This document shows, piece after piece, positions 45,960 to 56,110 of a stretch of 64,000 nt of DNA. The stretch's first letter is position 1; every line of letters starts with the position of its first letter. Below the pieces are notes generated by a model. It was not told the origin of the DNA and did no database searches. It saw only the letters and a list, made by a program, of their open reading frames with translations. The position numbers and the translations under genes are program-made. Source of the DNA: Camellia lanceoleosa (lineage: Eukaryota; Streptophyta; Magnoliopsida; Ericales; Theaceae); assembly GCA_025200525.1 (NCBI GenBank), contig CM045762.1, forward strand, positions 82,241,893-82,305,892, given 5' to 3'.

Positions 45960-46665
45960 TCGGCCTTATGTGAGTGTGGCTGAGGCTCTCTCATGTTAGT
46001 GTAAGCCCAATTTGCATTTTCCATGTCATTTGCATTGCGTGTCATTGCCTTGGTTTGCGTGCCCGTGTGCACGCATTTCGAGGCAGCTCATTCTCATCTC
46101 TCGGCAGCTTATGTGAGTGCGGCTGAGGTCCTCTCATGTTAGTGTAAGCCCAATTTGCATTATGTATGTCATTTCATTTCGTATGACATTGCCTCGGTTT
46201 GCGTGTGCTGCTGCACGATTTCGAGGCATCTCATTTTCATCTCTAGGCCTCTTATGTGAGTGTAGCTGAGGCCCTCTCATGTTAGTGTAAGCCCAATTTG
46301 CATTTTCCATGTCATTTGCATTGCGTATGCCATCGCTTATGCGTGTCTGCAGCACGCATTTCGAGGCACTTCTTTTTTATCCGACGGCGTCTTATGTGAG
46401 TGCGGCTGAGGCCCTCTCATGTTAGTGTAAGCCCGATTTTGCATTTTCATGCCTTTATATCATTGCCTCAGTTCGCGTGCCCGTGTGCACGCATTTCGAG
46501 GCGCATCTTTTTCATCTCTCGGCCTCTTATGTGAGTGTGGCTGAGGCTCTCTCATGTTAGTGTAAATCCAATTTGCATTTTAGTCTCATTGCATTCCGTA
46601 TGCCATTGCCTCTGTTTGCGTGCCCGCGTGCACGCATTTCGAGGCATCTCATTTTCATAGCATTG
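45960..46665 (+). repeat. ~140-bp tandem repeats in the LTR, five copies
   Basis: The word TCATGTTAGTGTAA recurs at 45991, 46134, 46277, 46417 and 46552 (spacings 143, 143, 140, 135), preceded each time by CTTATGTGAGTG and GGCTGAGG and followed by TTTGCATTT. A partial sixth unit starts near 46620. Confidence 0.9.
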
Positions 46666-48136
46666 TGTATGTTAGGATTGCATCTCATGCATATTGCATT
46701 GTGTTCGGGATAGGAGTTAGCCCGGGCACGGGAAACGAGGCACGTTTCATACTTCGAGTGACGGAACGGGTCTCAATTCCCAAGTCACCGACACTCCGGA
46801 TTATCCATGATGGAGTTAGGTTTTATTGTAGCAGTCATGTGTATTCATCCTATATTGAGTTGTGCAATCCGATTCCTCGGCCATCATGCATCGAGATGCA
46901 CGATTGGTGGCGCGAGGATCGAGGCATGCATATATTTGTGAAATACACTGCTATGCCCTTTTCCTACTCTCTGTTGCAGCAAAATGAAGAATCAGCAGCT
47001 TTTCGGAGTCTGACACGCATTTCGAGAAATATTGCAAACAGAGGCTAATTGGGGCATTCTAGTGGATTTCCGCGCCAAGGCAGCCCAACATGCATCATTC
47101 ATCAGAATCAAGCGCGGTTCTGACTTTCTTAGTTAATTTGTAAATTAATTAGGAATCTGTATATTTCGGATTGTATTATTCTTTCATTTCGGACTGTATT
47201 ATTATTTATTCGGACCCTCTGCGCGAGGGCATAATTGTAATAAGGGTGTGTGAGTGTGATATATGTCTTCCAACCCCCATTTCTTTCTCCCTTTTATTTA
47301 TCCGCTTACGATGGTTAGATATAGGGCATATTTCAATTAGCATACAGTATGACAGCATGTTTGCATCATTCATCTGTTTTTGCACGCACCGGGCTCGGCG
47401 CATCATACAAACTGCATTTGTATTTCAATTCCAAATTGAATACATGCTAACTGTAGCATCTCATATACCATGTTTAGAATAGCCGAGCCTGCTATAGTTG
47501 CATTTTGCTTGTGTTGCATTAGGCATTTCAGCACATTTAGGATCATGCTTGATTTCTAATCAGCTTTTGTTTTGGCTTGGAGTACTTGGTGAGTTGTTAT
47601 GCTTTAGCATCCTTGCATGCGTGTGAGTGTTGCCATGAATAGCATGCTTACCATGAGGCTATGTGCTTATGTGATATAACTGCCTTGAATGCCTGTGGGT
47701 GGAGGTTGAGTTACTTGGATTGGGACAATTCATCAAATGTTTGTTTTAAAGCCCACTAGATAGTGGCAAAATCATATTTTCTAAGCCCACCTGAGGGTGG
47801 CAAATCCGCGTCTTAGCCTACCTGCGGGTAGCACCATCAAACCATTTTCAAACAAACAAGCATGAAATGTTTTGTTCCAATTCAGGCGATTCAGTCTATA
47901 CTTGTATGCTGTGCGCATCACATAATAACCTAGGCTAATAACCGGAATAAGAACGCACAAAGTTTTCAAAAACAGATATCATGGTTAGTAGAGGCTTTTC
48001 TTTGGCGAAGTGGTGCTCACGATGTGACCTTCCCCAATCGTACCCAAGTTCCCGAGCCAACTTTGGTGATGACGGACACGTGGCCTTTGGCACCGAGTTA
48101 GGGTTTCCTAAATTTTCCATTTAAAAAATATTTAGG

Positions 48137-48150
48137 TGGCGACTCTGTTA
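48137..48150 (+). other. tRNA-Arg PBS-like box inside the LTR
   Basis: TGGCGACTCTGTTA sits about 200 bp before the LTR end, embedded in a block conserved in the other Tat LTRs (TGGTGACTTTG at 17860; minus-strand TGGCGACTTTGTA at 27983-27971). It matches the start of the true PBS at 18039. Confidence 0.6.
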
Positions 48151-48431
48151 TCTGGCAAAGCAGTCCATGTTTGGCGCTTCTTTCAAAAATCTGTTTTTTT
48201 CTCAAAACGATTTGCCGGATTTGGACTCTTTGGTTCAAGATTAAGAACCGTGACATTTGAGTCCTTCGAATTGTAGTGACCCAATATCGAACCAGAACGG
48301 GGGGGACTCGCACTCCCTTCCCCCGGGATGCGTTCGGGGACGTCTACACTAGGCTTGACAGAAATAGGGGAAGGACAGGGTTTACAAGATGATAAACCAG
48401 CTTTTAGAAGAATTTCTTTGGCATATTTAGA

Positions 48432-51400
48432 CTAAGATAGAAGATATCCGGAGTGAGTAGGTTGGACGGAAATACCAAGAAAATAAGTAATATCACCCAA
48501 TTCCTTCATGGAGAACACATTGTGCATCTTGGTAATGAGAGAGTGAATGTGGAAAGGATTATCACCAGTGATCAAAATGTCATCCACATATACCAATAGA
48601 TAAGTGACTGAGTGAGCAGTCCGTTGAATGAATAAAGAAGAGTCACTCTGGCTATGAGTAAAGCCTTGAGACACCAAATATTGAGAAAAAGTGGAAAACC
48701 ATGCTCGGGGTGCCTGTTTCAATCCATATAAAGATTTGTGAAGTTTACATACGTGAGTAGGTGCAGAAGAATCCTCAAACCCAGGAGGCTGAAGCATGAA
48801 GACTTCCTCTTCAAGATGACCATGAAGGAATGCATTGGAAATGTCGAGCTGTTTAAGAGCCCACTTATGGTGAAGAGCAAGACAAAATAAGATGCGAATA
48901 GTGGGTTGTTTTGCCACAGGACTGAACGTCTCATGAAAATCAATACCCTCTCTCTGCAGGTACCCTTTGGCAACTAAGCGTGCCTTATACCGGGCAATAG
49001 TGCCATCAGAATTCCTTTTCACCTTGAAAATCCATTTATACCCTATAGCAGATTTGTTAGGAGAAAGTGATACCAAAGTCCAAGTATGTTGTTGCTGAAG
49101 AGCATAAAATTCGTCAAGCATAGCCTGATGCCAAACAGGAGAGAGTAAAGCTTCACGGTAAGAAAGAGGTTCAGAATGAGTGTAGGACACAGCCGTAGTT
49201 AGAGTGGCAGGTGCAACAGGAGCAGAGGAAGCAGGTAAGGTCGTAGGGGCAGGGGAAGCAAGCAAACAGTGATGAGAAGCAGCAGATTTTGATCTGGTAA
49301 GCATAGGATGTTGTTTAGAATGAGAAGAAGGTAGAGGTGGTAAGTCAATAGAGATGGACTGAATAGGAACCGTAGCAGGTGGTAAAGGAGAAGTAGGAGG
49401 AGATATGGGACCAGATGTAGCAGTTGGTAAAGAAGAAGTAGGAGGAGAGACCGTACTAGGAGATAAGGAATCAGATAAGGGCTGAGAGGTGTGAGATGGC
49501 CAGAAAAAGGAGTGAATAGCAGGTAAGGTTGGTAAGGGTGAAGTGACTGAAGAAGCATTTAACTGAGCAAAGGGAAACACATGCTCATTAAAGACCACAT
49601 GTCTAGACAAATAAATCCTACCAGTGAGTGGATCAAGACACCGATAACCTTTAGCAAACGGATGATAACCCAAAAAAACACAGGAAACAGATTTAGGACG
49701 TAGCTTAAGAGGTTGATAGGGCTTAAGCCAAGGGAAGCATTGGCAACCAAAGACACGAAAATATGAATAGTCTGGAGTGTAATGAAAAAGCTTTTCAAAA
49801 GGGGATTTATGTCCAAGCTTTGAAGAGGGAAGTCTATTAATGAGAAAAGTAGAAATAGCAACAGCGTCAAACCAGTAATGTAATGGTACAGATGAGTGAT
49901 GAAGAAGAGCAGTAGCAGTTTCAGTGATATGACGATGTTTCCTCTCAGCAGTACCATTCTGAGAGGGAGTGTGAGGACAGGAATGTTGGTGAATAATCCC
50001 TTGGGTACTCAAGAAAGAGGTCATTTTATTAGTGAAATATTCAGATCCTCCATCAGTGCGCAAAATTTGTAAAGAAGTATGAAATTGTTTTTCAACATAA
50101 GCCTTGAATTCGATGAACTTAGCACACACTTCACTTTTATAAGATAATGGAAAAAGCCAAGTAAATCGACTAAAGTCATCCACAAAAAGTAAGTAGTATT
50201 TATATCCAGAAGTAGAAGAATATGGCCCCCATACATCACTATGAATAAGAGACAGAGGAGCATTCACAGTAGTATTAGACAATTGAAATGGAAGTCTATG
50301 GCTTTTAGCAATGCAACAATCAGTACAAGATTCCATTTTATTCTGTGAGACATTATTCTGAGAAACAGGCAACAATGGTTTTAGATGATTATATTTCACA
50401 AGGGAGGGATGTCCTAATCGATTATGCCAAATGAAGGAAGAAACAGATGTATGTGATGTATTAAGGCATGAATTATGTACAGATGAACCAGTAGGCAGCA
50501 CAGATGTAGAAGGAGAGTAAAAATGGTAGAGACCATTGGCATTAGAACCTTGATGAAGAGTTCTCTTCGAATCCTTGTCCTGAATCACGAATTTAGAATC
50601 ATCAAAGGTAATGAGACAATTATTGTCCTTAGTAAATTTGTGAACTGATAGAAGATTAGAAGAAATGGAAGGAGCATGTAAAACATGGTTTAATCGAAAA
50701 GAATGATGAGGGGTAGGAAGCAGTCCCTTACCAGTGTTGTGAATGGGAACTGCAGTTCCATTACCTATAGTGATCTGATCTGAACCTGGATAGGGCTGTG
50801 ATTGACTGAGATTATGAAGATCATGTGTGATATGATCTGTAGCAGCAGAGTCCAAGTACCAAGGTGTTTGAGGAGGAGAAGTAGCTGATGGAGTAGCAGC
50901 AACAAATGCTCTGGAGCTGGATTCAGAAGGATGCTGATACTGAGAACTAGAGGAAGATTGATACTGAGTATCCATCCGATACCAGCAGTCTAAGGCAAAG
51001 TGACCAGAACCTCCACAAATTTGACAAGTTATAGATCTACCTCTGCTGCGAGAGAAGCCTCTTTGATCATTAAAATTCCGGGAAAAACCAGAGTTTTGAT
51101 CATTAAAATTCCGTGTAAAACCAGAGGTGAAATTGGATCCAGATCTGCCACCACCTCGAGGTTGACCTCTGTATCGATTAGGACCGCGATTGCCTCTGTA
51201 AGAGTGACCTCTGAAGGGAGGAGAATGTCCTCTAAGATTAGAATTGAAAGAACCTCGAACCGATGCAAAGGCCATAGTAGGTTCAGAAGAATGTTTCTGC
51301 AATTTGGATTCAATATGAACAAATTCAGAAAGAAGGAGAGCAGTCAATTCTTCCATGGAAATCGACTCTGCTCTGGCTCGAATAGTAGTTTTGAAGGCAT

Positions 51401-51560
51401 CATATTCATTAGGAAGACCATTTAAAGTAAGCAAAACAAGATCTTCATCATCTATGAAGGAAGAAACAAGAGCCAATTGACTGACCAAGGCTTTAATCTT
51501 GGAAAGATAAAGCTCCATTGAATCTGTTTTCTTTGAAATGCTGTTTAATTTGTTCTTCAA
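48432..51560 (-). CDS. Copia Gag-Pol polyprotein, main open frame (1,042 aa)
   Basis: A long uninterrupted minus-strand frame. Residues 1-90 are the gag UBN2-type helical region; ~100-175 are Arg/Gly/Asn-rich; ~179-192 hold the zinc knuckle CQICGGSGHFALDC. Protease has Asp-Ser-Ala-Ala at ~237-240. Integrase has the zinc-binding HHCC (His379, His384, Cys412, Cys415) and the catalytic Asp442, Asp503 and Glu539. A Pro/Ser linker (~690-790) precedes RT, with DISNAFLHG (Asp906) and the YVDD box at 991-994. The polyprotein is cleaved into enzymes that copy and integrate the element. It stops at TAG (48432, probably from CAG) within RT; more copia codons follow to 48349, where the inserted Tat LTR begins. 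The N-terminal gag is in another frame upstream (51557-51970). The protease triad is DSA rather than DSG. Confidence 0.9.
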   Translation of the reverse strand: MKNKLNSISKKTDSMELYLSKIKALVSQLALVSSFIDDEDLVLLTLNGLPNEYDAFKTTIRARAESISMEELTALLLSEFVHIESKLQKHSSEPTMAFASVRGSFNSNLRGHSPPFRGHSYRGNRGPNRYRGQPRGGGRSGSNFTSGFTRNFNDQNSGFSRNFNDQRGFSRSRGRSITCQICGGSGHFALDCWYRMDTQYQSSSSSQYQHPSESSSRAFVAATPSATSPPQTPWYLDSAATDHITHDLHNLSQSQPYPGSDQITIGNGTAVPIHNTGKGLLPTPHHSFRLNHVLHAPSISSNLLSVHKFTKDNNCLITFDDSKFVIQDKDSKRTLHQGSNANGLYHFYSPSTSVLPTGSSVHNSCLNTSHTSVSSFIWHNRLGHPSLVKYNHLKPLLPVSQNNVSQNKMESCTDCCIAKSHRLPFQLSNTTVNAPLSLIHSDVWGPYSSTSGYKYYLLFVDDFSRFTWLFPLSYKSEVCAKFIEFKAYVEKQFHTSLQILRTDGGSEYFTNKMTSFLSTQGIIHQHSCPHTPSQNGTAERKHRHITETATALLHHSSVPLHYWFDAVAISTFLINRLPSSKLGHKSPFEKLFHYTPDYSYFRVFGCQCFPWLKPYQPLKLRPKSVSCVFLGYHPFAKGYRCLDPLTGRIYLSRHVVFNEHVFPFAQLNASSVTSPLPTLPAIHSFFWPSHTSQPLSDSLSPSTVSPPTSSLPTATSGPISPPTSPLPPATVPIQSISIDLPPLPSSHSKQHPMLTRSKSAASHHCLLASPAPTTLPASSAPVAPATLTTAVSYTHSEPLSYREALLSPVWHQAMLDEFYALQQQHTWTLVSLSPNKSAIGYKWIFKVKRNSDGTIARYKARLVAKGYLQREGIDFHETFSPVAKQPTIRILFCLALHHKWALKQLDISNAFLHGHLEEEVFMLQPPGFEDSSAPTHVCKLHKSLYGLKQAPRAWFSTFSQYLVSQGFTHSQSDSSLFIQRTAHSVTYLLVYVDDILITGDNPFHIHSLITKMHNVFSMKELGDITYFLGISVQPTHSGYLLS

Positions 51561-51970
51561 CTGATGAACATGTGACCGAGAAAGCGAAGTGAATCGCTTA
51601 TGTAAGGCTGTCCAGATCTCGGTAAACTATGAAGATGAAGAACAGATGAATAAATTTCAGGTGACAAAGTTGCAGTAATACAACTGAGCAAGTGTGCATC
51701 AATGATCTTCCATTGCAGATATTCCGGATTGTCTTTTCCTGAACCAGAAGAATCTGTTATTGTCCTTTGTGGACATGATGTGGTTCCATCGACAAATCCA
51801 AGAAGACTAGTAGCAATAAGAATGTTCTGCACTTGATTTTTCCAGATTAGAAAATTGGATGCATCAAGCTTGATGGTGATGAACGAAAAAAGGTTTGAAA
51901 TCAGTAATGAGAGATTTGGAGGAAGTGAGGTTGAAGACATGAGAGAAGATAAAGAATTGAAAGAAGCCAT
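51557..51970 (-). pseudogene. Copia gag N-terminus, frameshifted from the main frame
   Basis: Begins at ATG 51970 (MASFNSLSSLMSSTSLPPNL), 22 bases inside the PBS. It contains IKLDASNFLIWKNQVQNILI and LLGFVDGTTSCP, the conserved start of copia gag, then YLQWKIIDAHLLSCITATLS. Around 51630 a one-base change in reading shifts the frame, so the last ~25 residues are out of register. The natural continuation (TALHKRFTSLS-type sequence) is in the frame that becomes the 1,042-residue ORF. Gag forms the particle. The start is chosen because it is the first ATG after the PBS and matches family N-termini. Confidence 0.85.
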
Positions 51971-51991
51971 GAATCAACTCGTGAGAGAGAC

Positions 51992-52005
51992 AGGCTCTGA
52001 TACCA
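51992..52005 (-). other. Primer binding site, tRNA-iMet type
   Basis: The minus strand reads TGGTATCAGAGCCT directly after the LTR end, a perfect match to the standard initiator Met-tRNA complement. Confidence 0.9.
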
Positions 52006-52312
52006 TGAAGAATTGAAAGAGCTTTTTTATTATATTTCAAAGATGCTTCAACATCGATTTACAGTGCTTATTTATAGACTGATATTGAAGCTCTAAGTTG
52101 TTACAACTGAATGATAGTGACTACTGTATGGCTGTGATGTTAAACCCTTCGAGAATCTTTTTGGTGTAACAGAATTGGTTGCTGGTGTAGCTGATATAAC
52201 CGTATCAGTTGCTGGTGTGACTCGGATACCAGAATCAGTTGCAGTAGTGATTAAACCAGAATCAGTTGAAGCAGTTGAACTGCTATTCTGTTGTTTTAGC
52301 TCATACTCTTCA
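52006..52312 (-). repeat. 5' LTR of the copia element (307 bp)
   Basis: TGAAGA...TCTTCA ends, PBS adjacent. The U3 part (on the minus strand) carries three degenerate copies of a ~22-bp ATCAGTTGCTGGTGTG / AATCAGTTGCAGTAGTG / AATCAGTTGAAGCAGTTG word (about 52205-52285), possible enhancer repeats. Confidence 0.9.
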
Positions 52313-53263
52313 ATATATGCAACTGTAGAAATTTACATCTCCATACAAATTGAAGTTAGGTGATTTTGAAGGTAGTACTCATATTGTGACTAGTAATTCT
52401 ATATTCTTACCATGTTAATTGTTTTTATTATAATTTTATTACAAATATCTACAATTGATCTGCACAATAAATGTCATATAAATGTTTGAAATTACACATG
52501 TCATGTAAATATTTGAAATTACGCAAGTTACATTAATAGAGGTTATGCCATCTTGATTATTTTGTTGACCTCAACCACCATGACTTTTTAATAAAAATAA
52601 CAATTGGAAATTTACATTTGCTTTCACACGTTATATTTCCTTAACAATTTTGACTTTTCTAATTTATCAAGGACAGAAAATTAATTAAACTTGTGTCATC
52701 AACACCAAATCAGAGGAAAGCAAATTAAAGTACTTTCATGTAGTAGCACCTATGTAATAATATGGATTTTGTATGAAAATTGTTTTCTTCATACATTTTT
52801 ATGCTAAAGGTGTCAACTCCCAATGGAAACTTCAGACTTGTTAGGGTTAGGGCTTGATTGGTATTGTGTTTTGTTTTTTATTTTTATTTCTCAAAACTTG
52901 ATTGAAAAATTGTTTCAAAAGTTATTTTCGGGAATTTCTTTTGACACCTCAAACATCAAAAAATTTTCTTTGAATTCTCAAAAATGATTCACACAAAATA
53001 TATATATATATTCAAAATTTCCATTATTTTATATTTGTAAATACAAAAAACCAAAAACAAAAAGGACACTTTTTTTTTTTCCCTACTAATTTCAGAAATA
53101 AGTAAATTGTACGCATCTGTCATGCCCATTAAATTGATGGGCTTTGTATATTGAAATTCTACATTGAATATCCAATAATGCAGCATTTTATTTATGGCAG
53201 TGGCTTTGCTTCAGTCCAAGATCAGATTGGACCGTGTTGTTAGGTCTGTGGAGGTTCATTACA
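52313..53263. other. AT-rich intergenic DNA, no gene seen
   Basis: No coding or element ends were recognised. A short direct repeat (TCATATAAATGTTTGAAATTAC / TCATGTAAATATTTGAAATTAC-like) lies near 52470-52525. Confidence 0.5.
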
Positions 53264-53528
53264 GGTTCCGTTTTGATAATCTAAATTATTCAATGTGTAC
53301 AACTCGCCGAGTACTATATGCTTGTAAAAAATCACATTGATTGGATATCGATAGCTATGTGAACAAAACAGTTTTTTATCAATCGTTAATTTTTTCACCA
53401 TTCATTTTTTTAATACAAAACTGATTTGATCATATAGCTATTGATATCCGATCAACGTGATTTCTTACACGCATGTAGTACTCGATGAGTTCTACACATT
53501 GAACAGTTCGGATTATCAAAACGAGCCC
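53264..53528. mobile_element. Foldback (long-TIR) MITE-like element, 265 bp
   Basis: The left arm (53264-53375) and the reverse complement of the right arm (53528-53415) match over more than 100 bp, e.g. CGTTTTGATAATC, TTCAATGTGTA, CGAGTACTA, GGATATC and ATAGCTAT in the same order, with a short spacer. Non-coding. No clear target duplication. Confidence 0.75.
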
Positions 53529-53638
53529 AAAAAATGGATCCCATGAGCCAAACTGGACGGGTCCAGTCTTGATCTCAACTTGAGACAAGCTGGACCCTTA
53601 TTTATTTATGGGAGAATAACTGTGTCAGTGTAACTTAA

Positions 53639-54042
53639 TCTATACTTATATATTAAGTGAAATGAGATTTTTAACCCCAAAGGCTATGGAAGTTTCAATA
53701 TTTTAATTTGAATTTTCTAAATTTTTTATTAAAAAAAAAAAACTCAACATTTATTGATTTGGTTAAAATCTCCTGATCAACATTTATTAACTTTTTTCAA
53801 TCCACATGCCCGCATTTATTGATTTGGTCAAAATCTCCTAATTAGTATTTAAAATCTCCTCATACAAATAATTATAGATATAATTCGTTTATAGAGGTTG
53901 CAGTACCCTTTTCAACTTCTCCCATACACTATGGTTAGTGATAAAATTGTTAACTTATTTTTATAAAAAATCTTAAAAAATATAATTTATATATTAAAAA
54001 AATTTAAAACAAATATAAATATCTATAATTATCCCGTACATA
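53639..54042 (+). mobile_element. Helitron copy, 3'-truncated
   Basis: Starts TCTATACTTATATATTAAG after an A. It is homologous through its length to the complete copy at 54101-54530, but homology stops at ATCCCGTACATA, before the hairpin and CTAGT end. Confidence 0.6.
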
Positions 54043-54100
54043 ATCAAAATGAGTAGACAATTATTGGAATTTGTGTTTATTAAGATCAATGATTGAAAGA

Positions 54101-54530
54101 TCTATACTATATATTAAGCAAAAATAAGTTTTTAACTCCCAAGGCCTGTGGGAGTTTCAATATCTCAATCTGAATTTTTTGAATTTTTTATTTAAAAAAA
54201 AAAACTCAGCATTTATTGATTTGGTCAAAATCCCTTGATCAGCATTTATTAACTTTTTTCAATCCACATGTTTTTTCACATACCTGTATTTATTGATACA
54301 ATTCTCTGATCAGCATTTAAAATCTCCTCATACAAATAATTACAGATACAATCCATCTACAATTACTGCAGTACCCTTTTTAACTTCTCCAATACATTAT
54401 GGTTAGTGATAAGATTGTTAAATTATTTTTTAAAAAAATCTTAAAAAACATAATTTATATATTAAAAAAAATCTAAAACAAATATAAATATTTATAATTA
54501 TCCCATGCATAGCACGGGTGATAGGCTAGT
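54101..54530 (+). mobile_element. Non-autonomous Helitron (430 bp)
   Basis: Begins TCTATACTATATATTAAGC and ends GGGTGATAGGCTAGT, inserted between A (54100) and T (54531) without target duplication. A subterminal hairpin (CCCATG...CACGGG, one mismatch) stands about 10 bp before the CTAGT end. TC start, CTRRT end, 3' hairpin and A/T target are the Helitron signature. No Rep/helicase coding; a passive rolling-circle element. Confidence 0.8.
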
Positions 54531-54954
54531 TATATATTAATGAAAAATTTTATAATTATAATTATTAATATTTATAATATTTGCATTTGTTTGTAAATAA
54601 TTTTTAATTCCTCCTTTCTATTTAGAAGTGTTCTAATTCAAAAAGTTCATAAATGAATTTTTTAATCCACTTAGTTCCATATATGTATACTTTTATTCCA
54701 TAAAATCTTTTTTTCTTGATTTACACTATTTTCTTAAATTCTGATGCCCTGATATTTAATGTTGATATTTAATGTCTCTAAACCCTAAACTAAAAAAGTT
54801 CCCTTTTCATCAAACTTTAATGTTGATATTTAATGTCCCTAAATCCTAAACCAAAAAAGCTCCATTTTCATCAAACTTATTAAAATTTTTGATAAACATA
54901 TAAAATGGACACCTTTCCAGAAAGTTCTTTAATGGCTTCAGCGCCTTGAGAATT
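54531..54954. other. AT-rich DNA with a 61-bp tandem duplication
   Basis: TTTAATGTTGATATTTAATG recurs at 54755 and 54816, each followed by a CTAAA(C/T)CCTAAAC and TTTTCATCAAACTT block. No coding recognised. Confidence 0.6.
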
Positions 54955-56110
54955 CTCTCTTATCTGATGTGAACGTTCACAACACCGTTCTAGAAAAATT
55001 CTCTCTCATCTAATATAGTGATGTGAACATTCATAACATGTGAATATTCTTATTTTTAAGTAGTGATAATATGTTATTTTTCTCATTTTTTTGATTGTGA
55101 TTGCTATTGGTGTTGATGGTGTTCAAAGGATATGAACCCTCTGTTTTTTGCTTTTGTATTTTCAAAAAATAATGAAATGGTAGTTTGATATATTATTGTC
55201 TATGTGTGCAGCTAGTGTTGTAATGTGAACATTCACACCATCTGTACATTTTTATTCATATCATGTTTGATTACCAAAAAAAATAGTGGTGTGTGGTTAA
55301 TGCATTGTTGATACTATTATATTTTTGTACTTTCTCTCTCATTTGATGTGAACGTTCACAACACCTTTTCGGAAAATTCTCTCTCATCTAATGTAGTGAT
55401 GTGAACATCCTTATTTTTATGCAGTGATAATATGTTATTTTTCCCCTTTTTGTGATTGTGGTTGCTATTGGTGTTGATGGTGTTCAAAGGATATGAATCC
55501 TCTGTTTTTGGTTTTTTTTTTTTTTTTTTCTAGAAAATAATGAAATGATGTTTTAATATATTATTGTTTATGTGTATAGCTAGTGTTGTGATGTGAACAT
55601 TCACATCATCTATACATTCTTATTCACATCATGTTTGATTACCTAAAAAAATAGTAGTGTGTGGTTAATGCATTGTTGATGTTGTCATATTTTTGTACGT
55701 TGTAAGGTACAATAAAAACATTAACATCATTCTTATATTCAAAACAGGGTTGTTAATGTGAACCTCGACATTACCATTGTGGACATTAACATTTGTATGT
55801 GGATATAATATGAAGATTACCATTGAAAAGTATCTATTCCTGCTTAATATTGTCCATTTTTTTGCACCAATACGAACTTTCACACATGTCACCATAATCA
55901 TATTGATATAACATTGTGAACATTAACATTTGTATGTAGATATAACATGAAGATTACCATTGAAAATTATCAATTTCTACTTAATATTATCCATTTTTTT
56001 GCCCCAATGTGAACTTTCACACATGTTACCGTGATCATGGTGTCTATATTCTAGAATTCATGTGAACATTCATATTCGTATGTTTTATTATGAATATTCA
56101 CATCATGTAA
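54955..56110. repeat. Duplicated field of GTGAAC..GTTCAC palindromes
   Basis: A ~368-bp unit is present twice in tandem (about 54955-55322 and 55323-55690; e.g. GCTAGTGTTG at 55211 and 55579), and a 137-bp unit twice (from 55783 and 55920). Perfect or near palindromes GTGAANNTTCAC occur at 54969, 55225, 55348, 55593 and 56009, with more one-mismatch forms between. No coding; the 55665-55901 minus frame is a shadow of the repeats. Confidence 0.75.

Larger units (their letters stand above)
43359..48348 (+). mobile_element. Large solo LTR of a Tat/Ogre-like element (4,990 bp)
   Basis: It starts TGTAGACACCCCATTTTTGA and ends GGGGACGTCTACA; the terminal 7 bp (TGTAGAC / GTCTACA) are inverted repeats. 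Perfect target duplications CTAGG flank it (43354-43358 and 48349-48353) inside the copia pol gene. It contains no gag or pol; the many short frames at 43375-45494 are in CG-rich non-coding LTR DNA. An LTR near 5 kb is within the range known for Ogre-type elements. Its first ~1 kb is CpG-rich, so it is young. Parts in order: U3-like CG-rich region, TATA at 44403, donor-like site near 44640, ~160-bp hairpin repeats, ~140-bp repeats, conserved end block. Confidence 0.9.
42326..52312 (-). mobile_element. Ty1/copia retrotransposon, nearly complete, split by a solo LTR
   Basis: On the minus strand: 5' LTR 52312-52006, PBS 52005-51992, gag-pol from 51970 to 42441, 3' LTR 42633-42326. Without the inserted 4,990-bp Tat solo LTR and one copy of its target duplication the element would be about 4,992 bp, a normal copia size. 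The domain order is gag, protease, integrase, RT, RNase H. Only a few defects are visible (one frameshift, two nonsense codons, one insertion), so it is young. The outside flanks (ATTTC at 42321-42325; ATATA at 52313-52317) do not make a clean 5-bp duplication. The lineage is probably near Ivana/Oryco or Ale; not certain. Confidence 0.9.

Noticed and set aside
48137..48150. True PBS ending the LTR near 48134
   Set aside because: The 5-bp CTAGG duplication and the TGTAGAC/GTCTACA ends place the LTR end at 48348, so the PBS-like box is inside the LTR.
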